From NCBI GenBank assembly GCA_007844125.1, contig CM017564.1:11431326-11495325 (forward strand): 64,000 bases of DNA. The letters are read 5' to 3'. This document shows positions 22,101-34,100 of this stretch, in pieces (position 1 is the stretch's first letter; every line of letters starts with the position of its first letter). The notes beneath the pieces were generated by a model. The model ran no database searches. It was not told where the DNA came from and was given only the letters and a program-made list of their open reading frames with translations. Origin of the DNA: Sinonovacula constricta (taxonomy: Eukaryota > Mollusca > Bivalvia > Cardiida > Solecurtidae). Both the position numbers and the translations under genes were made by a program.

Positions 22101-25100
22101 TGACCCGCTTATAAGACGAGGCTAAAAAATGAACAGGAGCGTTGACCAGTCATGCTGTCTCAACAAAAGGGTTAATTGGTTAACAGTGACTGTAATTTTC
22201 ACATGTTGCGGGATGTATCTAGTCTCAGCTGCACTGCTATCCTGTAGCGCGTGGTGGCATGACATTAATTTCTTTGATCTACGTCACCAAGTCTGGTATG
22301 ACAGTACACGATATATAGGGGAACAGTGCACTGTCCTTGTGTACATGCCACTAATCAATTCATGGAGAAATGTAATAGGCAGCTGCTTATAAAAACACAT
22401 CGTTCACACCCTCACTGTCAAACTGCTCCGATCGATATCACCTTGACATCAGCTTATCTCAGAGTCAGTCATTTGACCTGTGTAATGAGGCAAGTCTACA
22501 CGAGTAAATTACAGCTTGGTGTATTTGGCAGACTGAAGTTGAAAGTTTGTTTCAGTGTTTACTGACGGATAATAAACTGTGTTTCATGCAGAACAAGGGG
22601 AAATGAATGTGAGACAGTTAATCGTTGACGGACAGAATTCAAAGTTCAATTAAGGTAAATTATTGGTTGTCGATAATGACGGCACGTCGGGTCATTGCAT
22701 AACGGCTAACAAGTTGATGTGGTATGTTTTCGACCTAAAACAACGTGAAAACTTTTTGCCAGTCGCTAGACCCCGCCTATAAGACAAGCCCCATACTTTG
22801 AACATGAAATTTAAAGGAAAAATCCCTGTCTTATAAGTGAGAATGTATGGTATGTCAGTCTCTGTCCTAAATGTGTAAGTATCTGTCTAAGGTGTTGGTT
22901 ACCATTTTGCAGTTTTTTTTTTGTTTTTATTTATTTGTTCAAAAGTTACCTTGTTGTATGTTTGTCACCTTGTTGAATTTCAAGTTTAATTGTCACCTTG
23001 TTGAATTTCAAGTTTAATGAGGAAAATACAATTAAATTTGAAGACTTTTCATTCGAATACTTTGTTAGCTGTTCTGTTCACATACTCCGGAGAAAACACC
23101 CAAAGCTTTGAATGCATTTAGTCTGCAGTCAAGACAATGTGTTGTTTACTTCTTGACATAAAGGTAATCATTTTTACTACAGTGCATTGTTTAGTACCTG
23201 TTGCCAGTTACTGTTGTTGTTACTGTTTCATGTTTTGTTCTGTTCTGGCTATCTAGACATGAATGATCATGATGATGATGACGATGATGCAGACAGTTTC
23301 GGAGGAGCTGTTAATGAAGACTTCTTGGGTAAGTGAGGAGTGAATTAAATGCCTAGTTCTTATATGTAATAGGTAAAGAAGAAAATTACCTTTGAAAATT
23401 ACCACACATACTTTATTTTGAACTACCACTAGACATAGGAATACAGAGTTATCGTAAAATTGCACAAAACACAAACGAGGCAATACACACAAAAAAGAAA
23501 AACCAGCAAATGCCGTCTTGGAATGGTCAGTCGGCAAAGGATTGACTGGGGTGCTTAAACCTGGTTTATAGAGCCAGGGTGTTCGGTAGACTCTGAACTT
23601 CAAGGGTCATTGACCCCGCAGTCAAAATTTTCAGGGGTAAAATTCAAACTTCTGAGGGTCATATTTGTGTGTCGTGTAGCACATCATAAAGCGCACATGT
23701 GCTGTTATATCAATGTTGATTATGTTTTACTATTTACAGTAAATTAATTTTTCTTTTTAGCTCATCTGAGCACAACGTGCTCAAGGGGAGCTTTTGTGAT
23801 ACCGCTTCGTCCGTCGTTCGTCGTCAACATTTACCTTGTGAACACACTAGAGGCCGCAATTTTTATCCAATCTTCATCAAACTTGGTCAGAATGTTTGTC
23901 TGCATGAAATCTTGGATGAGTTCATTATTGGGTCACCTGGGGTCAAAAAGTAGGTCACTGGGTTAAATCTTAGAAAAAGCTTGTGAACACGCTAGAGGCC
24001 ACATTTATGGCCCAATCTTCACCAAACTTGGTCAGAATGTTTGTCTGCATGAAATCTCGGATGAGTTCGTAACTGGGTCACGTGGGGTCAAAAAGTAGGT
24101 CACTAGGTCAAATCTTAGAAAAAGCTTGTGAACACGCTAGAGGCCACATTTATGGCCCAATCTTCACCAAACTTGGTCAGAATGTTTGTCTGCATGAAAT
24201 CTTGGATGAGTTCATTATTGGGTCACCTGGGGTCAAAAAGTAGGTCACTAGGTTAAATCTTAGAAAAAGCTTGTGAACACGCTAGAGGCCACATTTATGG
24301 CCCAATCTTCACCAAACTTGGTCAGAATGTTTGTCTGCATGAAATCTCGGATGAGTTCGTAACTGGGTCACGTGGGGTCAAAAAGAAGGTCACTAGGTCA
24401 AATCTTAGAAAAAGCTTGTTAACACGCTAGAGGCCACATTTATGGCCCAATCTTCACCAAACTTGGTCAGAATGTTTGTCTGCATGAAATCTCGGATGAG
24501 TTCGTAACTGGGTCACGTGGGGTCAAAAAGTAGGTCACTAGGTCAAATCTTAGAAAAAGCTTGTGAACACGCTAGAGGCCACATTTATGGCCCAATCTTC
24601 ACCAAACTTGGTCAGAATGTTTGTCTGCATGAAATCTCGGATGAGTTCGTAACTGGGTCACGTGGGGTCAAAAAGTAGGTCACTAGGTCAAATCTTAGAA
24701 AAAGCTTGTGAACACGCTAGAGGCCACATTTATGGCCCAATCTTCACCAAACTTGGTCAGAATGTTTGTCTGCATGAAATCTCGGATGAGTTCGTAACTG
24801 GGTCACGTGGGGTCAAAAAGTTGGTCACTAGGTCAAATCTTAGAAAAAGCTTGTGAACACGCTAGAGGCCACATTTATGGCCCAATCTTCACCAAACTTG
24901 GTCAGAATGTTTGTCTGCATGAAATCTCGGATGAGTTCGTAACTGGGTCACGTGGGGTCAAAAAGTAGGTCACTAGGTCAAATCTTAGAAAAAGCTTGTG
25001 AAAACTCTTAAGAGGCTACATTGATGGCCCAGTCTTCACCAAAATTGACTATCATGTTTGCCAGTATGAAATCTTACATATGTTTTGAAGTGAGTCATGA

Positions 25101-28100
25101 GGATTCAGTAGGTTACTTGGTAAAGTTCTAGAAAATGTTATCAACCCAGTGGCCAATGGTCCAATCTTCACCAAAGATTTCTAAAGTAAATAACTCTTAA
25201 TTACTTAATGCTAGATTTGAGCCTACGTCATCAGGTGAGCGATTAAGGGCCATCATGGCCCTCTTGTTTAGAATTTAGGTTTTTCTTCAGATCTTTTTCT
25301 TTTTCTCTTAATAACATTTAATTCATCATTTTTTGTGTGTATAATTATTATTGTATATACAATTATATCATCGACGACCATATTTTTTTTATAAATAAGC
25401 CTTGATGGGAATTATTGATGTTTCTAAGAGTTTGCTTGGGACAAGTAAATAAACAGAATATTGCTAAATAGTATATTTTTTCAGTTACGACAATCAAATA
25501 AAAAAATGAATCATATCAATTAACATTGTTACATTGTCACCGTTAAAATAATATTGCTTCTCAAAACTGACGTCACTCCAAAAACCAATTATAAATGTAA
25601 GAGTCGACGTTCTCGGCCACCCAATAACGCATATTTCCTAACTAGATATATCTAAAGGCACCATCAGGCAAGACAACAAGAACCTGGTTTTCAGTACAAA
25701 ATGTACTGTGTCAAACTGTAGTCTGTGCCCAAAACTAATTTTGAAATATCAAAATGTCAAACAAGCTTTTTTTAGCCATAATTTCAACCATTCAAGTAAC
25801 AAATACATCTTTCGTAGATACGATCAATCGATTTGCCGTATTAGTGTGCATAGTTGTAAATCGCTGTCAAATCAAATTATACTCGGACGCACCGCTTCGT
25901 TCCTTTGCAGTAATCACACATTTAGGTGGTCCAGTGAAGTAATTATACAATGCCTACAGTCGTCCTTAATTGCTTCCGATGCATCAGGATGCTACAAACA
26001 TGTTTTACGAGTAAACAGATGCCGATCAATTGAGGTTTATTACTTTCCTACACCTCTGTCAAAACGTATTGAAATTAGCCGCGCATACGAGCAAACGTGT
26101 CATCGGAAGAATTAAAGCACCTGTTTCCTATTAATTATGCAAGCTCCGCCTACTGTATTGTTTTTCTCATAGCAGAAGGTAATCGATGCGCGCGCATGTT
26201 TGTGTGTGCGTGTGTGAATCTGTTCTCATTAATATGCAGACTCCGCCCATTGTCATCTTTTCTCGCTTCTTATGATGCTGTAGGCGATTTTGACCGACAC
26301 ACGGGTAGAAATTCACCTTTCCGTGAGATCTAAAAATAGATATTACACATTGTGTATTAGCATGGTATTAGCCAATCACATCACGTTGATTGACACTTTA
26401 CCTGCGTTGTGCTGATTCTACTTACACATTGTCCCACAAACATTTTGACAAGCGATCAGTTTAAATCTGTTTGAGCCTTTGGTTCAATTTAATAGCAACA
26501 GGGTTGTTTGTTGTTTGTGGTTTGCAAGGAATCGTACGTTGCTGTAATCGCTTCTCTGTTTGCATCTTAATTACGTTTATTGGATGAGGCTTGTCCATTT
26601 CTGCATCGAAAGGTAAAATCTCGCTGGAGCCAGCAACATTTTTCTTTCATAATTTTGTGTCATGAATGCATCTTTGGGTGAAACTGTCTTAATCTTCATC
26701 AAAACATTTCCATTACAAGCTCTTTGCATTTGGGAGATATCAAATTGATATATTTTCGCGGATCTGTAAGATAATCTGTAAGATTTGCGCTTTAAACCAG
26801 GTTGTTTGTGGGCAAGGGGGCGGAGCTTAAATTCTATTTTTAGACTCGCGGAAAGGTGAATTGTCACGGGTCAAAATGACTTCGCTGCTTTATTGATGTG
26901 CGTCAGTTAGGGGTATTTCCGAATTTTCGTGCGTCAAAACCCGGGAGCTCGGGTCAACCAAACACCCTGTAGAGCACTCAAACCTCTCACTTCCTTCCCT
27001 GAAGGTTTTTCTCTCTGTGTAAATAAGAAATATCCCATCAAAGTGTAGCGACTAAGAGCAGCAAGCATGTGCATCGGAAGTAAAAACTGATTTTTTTATA
27101 AACATAATAACTCTTAATTATAATGAACTATCAACTTATGTACATGATATAAAAGTCCTGGCAACCCAAAAATTTCTCAAAATTTTAACAGTTGTCCATT
27201 TCCATATCTTCATATTTTCACACATGACTTTATTTCATGTGTAAATGGCATTAGAATATTATATATTTTTATTGGAAAAATAAAATTAATTTTGTTTTTA
27301 ATTGGGGAAATTGTTTTATTTTGTGACCTTCTAGAAAAAAAAAGTATTTTGAAAAAATGTTAGTTTGTAAAAGTTAAATTATTATCATTGTTGTCTAACC
27401 AAAAACATTTTTTCATCTTTAAGCAGATAAACAATAATTGGTTGAGCAGCAATTTTTAGAAATTTATTAGGGATGTTAACAAATAATCGAATACTCGAAT
27501 ATCAAGTCATTATTCGAATAGAGATTTTGGGATTCAAATATTTTATATTTTTTATTCCGCTTTTGTTAGTTTCGAAGGAACATTGAAAAGACATTTCTTT
27601 AGTTGATCATAGTGTCCCCAGCGTCTTAAGACGCTAGCGATATGTAATTGCGTTCGCTCTAAGATAGAGGGGGTGGGTCATGTCTCCTGATAACGAATTG
27701 CCATCTGGTTAACAGCATGAAATCACCTTACCGCGCACAGCTCCTTCTCTACCCTCCTCTCCCACTTAGACCCAGTCACATCAACCACATCACCATACAG
27801 CTGTGGAAACAGTTGCCAACGTACAATAAACACACATGTCAGTTCAATGCTGCGGCAACACTGACTACCCAGCTTCGGTCGGGATAGTGTGTTATAAATA
27901 CATTATATAAGGCTATACTTATTGATAACAGTCCACCAGAAGCTGAGAACGTCTTTTACTTTTTGGAAAGCACAACTAGATCACTGTCAAACAAACTTTA
28001 ATTGCAAACACTTTCTGTTTTTGTCACTCTACTTCATACTTGTTATTTTATTCCTATATAATACGGCGACATCTGTTATTTTTTGTCACCGCGATTTTCT

Positions 28101-31100
28101 GTTCTTTGTTTTTGCTTCGTTCTCTCCGAATAACAAAAATGTAAATCTACATACTTTTTAAATTGTTCGTCATAGGTTTACTTAACACACTTTAAACTCA
28201 CGAGCTTACAATTTTAATCATTCTTCATATATATACTGGTTGGTACTTCATCAATTTATCAACAGTCAGGTAATTTTGACACAGGGTTCGCACAGTCTTA
28301 AAAAGTGCTTAAATTTGAGCCCCTTTCTTAAAAAGTGCTTAACGAAAAAAAGTCCTTAAAAGTCCTTGATTTTAATTACTCTCTTAAAAAGTGCTTAATT
28401 TTCTCTAAAAACCTGCTTAAAAATGAATAAATTACTTAGGTCATGGTAAAATGTAGAAAGTTTTAAACAGACAATCGAATTTAGTATCAAAATAGATAAA
28501 TTGTTTGCGAAACGTAATAGTAAGGGGACGAATTTTAAGCGGTTCGAACTAGTTTGGGTACGAATACGTCAGAGTTGCGCCCCTTTGTAAACAACAAAAT
28601 GGTGTCGGGAAAAAAGAAACGTGCTTAAAAAATGGGATAACGTGCTTAAAAAGTGCTTGAATTTTGGCATGGGATGGCTGTATGAACCCTGTGACACTAG
28701 CCAATCGCAGTAATTATCGTCATCTAATGGTTTTGTTTACATTCACCTTTCACCCATAGGCATATGGCGAGCAGGTTCGTAATTGTCACCTGTGTATTGG
28801 TAACTAAATGTCTCTAATTGACATGTTATGGCTTCGGATTAACGCCCTTAGCGATATCAGCCAATCACAATTAAACATCAATCCGACCACCAACCAATCA
28901 AGACCGTTAATTGGCTGTACACTTGAGTGATTGTGTATTGGTAATTAAATGTCTCTGATTGACATGTTATGGCTATGGATTAACGCCCTTAGCGATATCA
29001 GCCATTCACAATTAAACATCAATCCGACCACCAACCAATCAAGACCGTTAATTGGCTGTACACTTGAGCGATTGTGTATTGGTAACTAAATGTCTCTAAT
29101 TGACATGTTATGGCTTCGGATTAACGCCCTTAGCGATATCAGCCAATCACAATTAAACATCAATCCGACCACTAACCAATCAAGACCATTAATTGGTTGT
29201 ACACTTGAGCGATTTTCTTTCATAAAACCTTCATGGTTTTGCCTTATTGTCTTACAGTCGATCCAGTATCACCCGCATTTTGTCCTTTAGAAAATGCCGC
29301 CTTTAATCATTAATGTATTTTATAAGATTAGTTCACAAAACATAATTGACTGTTTGTTGTTATACATTGTTTGCGGTTAGTAGAGTAAAATATTAAAATT
29401 GTAAGCTATTTTGCATGTGTTGTACAGTTTCATCTAATAAAATTATGATATGGTTTTATTAAATCGATAAGTAGCCCCTTAAATACGTCATATGTTAATA
29501 CAAATAAGTAATTAATTTCACAAAATGCCTTTAAATTGTAAAGGTTATTACACGAAGTACAACACGTAACAAAAAGACACCCAAGTTTAAGGTGACTAAT
29601 TAATAATGTATATATTATACGGGACTTTGCAGGTCATCTTAACATTGATTGGTTACTTTATAGTTTTATAAGAGTTTCAATAATAAAAATAATAATAATA
29701 ATAATAATTGTTAAGTAGCAATGACATTATTTACGCATTTATTGGCATTCTTCACTGACAGTATTTTCTTGCAAACTACCACTGACCAAGTAAAGAAACG
29801 CCCCATCTGGTCCTTCACTATAAACAGGATAATGGCGGATTCATAATATTGCCGTTTGTATTTCAAAAAGAAGAAATCGTCGTTTTAAAATGAAATGCTA
29901 TGATAAAATCATAAATCTACCGCCGCTTTTGCATTAAGTAAGGCTAGCAATGTACATTGTGGTCAGAAATAAACATTTTACAATGAATAAACACATTCAA
30001 TGTAGTGGAAAATTACCGTGTTATATGCCACTTTGATACAAATTCCTTCCGAATATTCGAATATGATTCGAATACACGTTCTGAATATTCGAATATCGTT
30101 TTGGGATTCGATTTACATCCCTAAAATTTAGAGATTTTTACAATTAAAAACATCAACAACAACATTAGCTAGACTTAACAAAACAGGAGAAAAAAAAGTA
30201 AAATGGATGTCACCCCAATCACTATTTGACCATGAACTATCAAACTATCTGCAGGAGAGGACCTTATCGCTGGGGGTAATCTGTTTGAGGACACACCTGC
30301 TGTACCAGAGGTGCCGCCATTACCTGAGGAGAACAATAAACAGATGGGTAAGACATTCATTTTATTGATAGCCAGTAGAACACTTTTTTGGTCCCTTTAA
30401 GTTGCTGGTGGCTTTTTGTGTTACACCCATGAAAAGTCTAAATTTAAAACCGCTGGGCATTAGATTGCAGTCAAAATTTATTTGAATAGAAATGTCTAGT
30501 AGACTTTGACCACAGTCCACGGTCTGTTGTTGATGACCCCATCTGTCTGTGGCTTGATTAGAGATATTGTGACCATACTCAAGCTATAAGAGATTTTCTT
30601 ATAAAAAATGTCTGATGTTTTGCTAGAAATTTCTCGAATCTGGGCAACAGTGTCCTCTTTATATATTTCTAGTATTAATCTTGATTAGTTGAGTTAATTG
30701 TTGAAAATACAGTCTAAGTGTAGTCTTAATTTGTTAATAGCTGCAGAATATATTAGAAGTAAAATTTGCTTATATGAGTAAAACCTTATCAGTTTATAAT
30801 GTATAGTAAAGTCCCTAGCTGTGATATTGTTATAGCTGCTGTTATTCTTATATAATGTTTTGTCAGATTTAAATGTTCAGTTTTCCATGCAAGTACTAGT
30901 AAGCCCATCTCTTAATAATATGGGCATCAGTTGGAATCTGTTTTCTCTTTGAAATACAAAGCGAGTGCCCAATTTTATTTTAATTATGGCCAGCAAATTG
31001 GTGCAGAAATACCCCAGACAAATGGCTGGGTAGAACTACTGACTTGCCGCAAGTCAGCTGGAAGACCTTCCCACATTAAGTCCTTTGCCCCAAACAGGAT

Positions 31101-34100
31101 TTGAACCCACATGGTTAGAGGTAAAGCAGTCAGAAAAGTAACGAGTCAGTGGCTCTACCATTATGCCACAGAAAGCCCCTCATTTGAAATTAGACTTCAT
31201 AAAGGCCTATTGATAAAAATATATTTTAAAAAAATATTTTGGATCTAGTTGGACTTATGTATACATGCATGTTTAAGTTTTATGAACAAGCACTGTCAAG
31301 CTTACTTAATGCTTCCCTAGAAAGATGGTGTCAAGTAAGAGCTTCTGTTGTTGTTTTTAGCTCACCTGAACTCGCGGTGAGCTTTTGTGATTCCGCTGCG
31401 TTCGGCGTCAACATTTTAGTCTGTTAACACTTTAGAGGCCACAGTTTTTATCCAATCTTCACCAAACTTGGTCAGAATGTTTGTCTGCATGAAATCTTAG
31501 ATGAGTTCCCTACTGGGTCACGTGGGGTCAAAAAGTAGGTCACTAGGTAAACTCTTAGAAAAAGCTTGTTAACACACTAGAGGCCACATTTATAGGCCAA
31601 TCTTCATCAAACTTGGTCAGAATGTCTGCATGAAATCTAGGATGAGTTCATTATTGGGTCACGTAGGGTCAAAAAGTAGGTCACTAGGTCAAATTTTAGA
31701 AAAAGCTTGTGAACGGACTAGAGGCCCCAGTTATGGCCTAATCTTCACCAAACTTGATCAGAATGTTTGTGTGCATTAAATCTTGGCTGATTATATTACT
31801 GGGTCACGTGGGTTAAAAAAGAAGGTCACAGTTTAGAAAAACCTTGTGAAAACACTTCAGAGGCCACATTGATGGCTCAATCTTCACCAAACCTGGCCAG
31901 AATGTTTGCCAGTATGAAATCTCACATATGTTTTGAAGTGGGTCATGTAGATTCAGTAGGTTACTTGGTAAAATTCTAGAAAATGTTATCAACCCAGTGG
32001 CCACACTAATGGTCCAATTGTCACCAAAGATTTCTAAAGTAAATGACTCTTAATTACTTGATGCCAGATTTAAGCCTACTGAAAGCCTGTGTCATTAGGT
32101 GAGAGAATAAGGGCCATCATGGCCCTCTTGTTTCTTTTATTTATTTATTTTTTAATTGCTTGTAAAAGTGTATAGTACACAATACCTTAGTTTGAAATTG
32201 ATTTTTTCGTTACCTTTGTTGCAGAACCTCCCAAGACCACTTCCTTGCTGACCGACTCTATGATCCCCCCTACACCGGCGCCAGGCACATCCGGAGAACA
32301 GACCACTCTCATCACCAATGAGAACGAAGCTTTCGCCCTCGAACCCCTTGATACCACTCACATGCCAGGTTAGCCATGTAACTTGTATGCCAGACATTGT
32401 ACTTAAATAATATCTTATATACCAATATTTGTGCAGTTGTTCTTACAGATCTGAAAGAAAGTAAAAATATCCAACAAAATAGTAAAAAGTGGCTTGTTGA
32501 GAAAAAATACACTTCTATCCTTGGTTACTAAATGTTTAAAAAGTCCTAGTTTGTTTCCTTTTATGCAAGTTTATTAATGGAACATTTTTAAATATTTTAA
32601 ATTATCTTTTAATATTTTTATTAATAGTATTAAGATATTAATAAAAAAACTGGCTCGTTTTCCATTGAGAAGAGTTGACAGCATTTCTTTTGAAATCGAG
32701 TTTTTTATTTAAAAAATTGCAAGCTACAAAATCATTGGTATGTGCATTGCAGTGTGAATGTGATTGTACATGAAACTGGTTGCTGGGGTTTATGAGCTAA
32801 AGTAATTACAAAAAAAAAACTAAGATCAAAATAAGGTATACTACTGGTAGTCACCTCCTGATACTCTCAATATGCAAGTATGTCCGTTCAGTGGGATTTG
32901 TTGGTTTTTGTGTTTGTTGTCTTTTGGAGTGACTGTTTACTTTTTGTTCTTCCATTTTGTACTCAGATAAACAACCATCATTATGCATACTCAATTTCTA
33001 TTGTAAATAACATCCTGTAAGTAGTACTTGGATGTATTTAGCCCTTTATTTGATTAATTTTATTCATTGCCAGCATCAGTAATGACACCAGAGACAAAGT
33101 CCAATGATGCCAAAAAAAGATACCTACTGAATGTTCGGATTACCATGGGTCTTTTTTTCTGTCAAGGGAGACAACAGTTGTACCACCTTTGATACTTATT
33201 CTGTCAAGGGAGACAATGGTTGTATCACCTTCGTTTCCCATTCTGTTAAGGGAGACAATGGTTGTATCACCTTTGATACTTATTCTGTCAAGGGAGACAA
33301 TGGTTGTATCACCTTTGATACTTATTATGTCAAGGGAGACAATGGTTGTATCACCTTTGATACTTATTCTGTCAAGGGAGACAATGGTTGTATCACCTTC
33401 GTTTCCCATTCTGTTAAGGGAGACAATTGTTGTATTACCTTTGCTCCTTATACAATATCATTTACCATCCCTTGTATTCTATGCTTGTAGGTATTGAGAG
33501 AAGAAAGAGAAAGAGGAAGCTAATTGTAGATGAACAACAGGGTATCCCTAGTGAAACTATGAAACTACAGCTTTCTGACACCTCTGACATCCTCACCACC
33601 CTTGATCTTGCACCGCCTACTAAGAAACTGATGCACTGGAAAGAGACCGGGGGCTTCGAGAAACTGTTTGCTCTGCCAGGACGTGCAATAAGATCTCATA
33701 CTCTTGTCAGGGTAAGTAAATCTGGGGAACATGCACACTGCTGCCAACAATAATGCATATTTACTATGGTTAGGACACATTTATGCACAATGAAAAAAAT
33801 CACCATCCGGTTTTGAATTTGTGGATATTTTTGTTATCTATAATTAATATGTGAAAAGGACATTAAGGATAAATGAGAATAAAATAAAGACTCAAAAGAC
33901 TGTAGTATGTTTAGGGCTTTCGTGTTATACCGGTATATTGCGATACAGGGTGAAGGCAAGTATATTGCGATACAGTGTGAAGACAGTACAATACTACGAT
34001 ACACAATGAACATACCGGTTTTTCACAATATTTTGTATAATTTGGATGCTGCTACCATTCTGTGCATCGAAAGTCAAAGATGCTCTTATTTATGAAAAAG

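Larger units (their letters stand above)
23575..26969 (+). mobile_element. 3.4-kb TIR element with 6-bp TSD, interrupted (intron 6)
   Basis: Ends CAGGGTGTTCGGT and ACCAAACACCCTG are inverted repeats, flanked by perfect TAGAGC duplications (23,569-23,574 and 26,970-26,975). A Helentron-like element occupies 23,757-25,268. Without it the element is about 1.9 kb. It is noncoding as far as seen; the 135-residue frame at 25,708-26,115 has no recognised domain. An internal inverted repeat lies at 26,286-26,341 and 26,831-26,878. Confidence 0.82.
27468..30123 (+). mobile_element. hAT-type element, 8-bp TSD (intron 6)
   Basis: Ends TAGGGATGT and ACATCCCTA are flanked by AAATTTAT and AAATTTAG (7 of 8 identical), typical of hAT. 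Subterminal ATTCGAATA palindromes are repeated at both ends. The 2656-base copy contains a 410-base insertion (28,282-28,691) and a 141-base unit present three times (28,792-29,214). A sister copy without either lies at 49,224-51,021. No transposase was recognised. Confidence 0.85.

Noticed and set aside
25708..26115. 135-residue plus-strand ORF inside the intron 6 element
   Set aside because: No recognisable motif, odd composition and no supporting splice or promoter signal. Likely chance in transposon DNA.
29090..29290. 66-residue ORF also present near 50,250 as a conserved peptide
   Set aside because: The similarity comes from the two copies of the hAT element, not from protein-level constraint; the frame spans a noncoding repeat unit.
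33131..33490. 119-residue ORF upstream of RAD21 exon 9 as an extra exon
   Set aside because: It is the 42-bp minisatellite, is equally open on the other strand, ends in a stop at the acceptor and is out of phase with exon 9.
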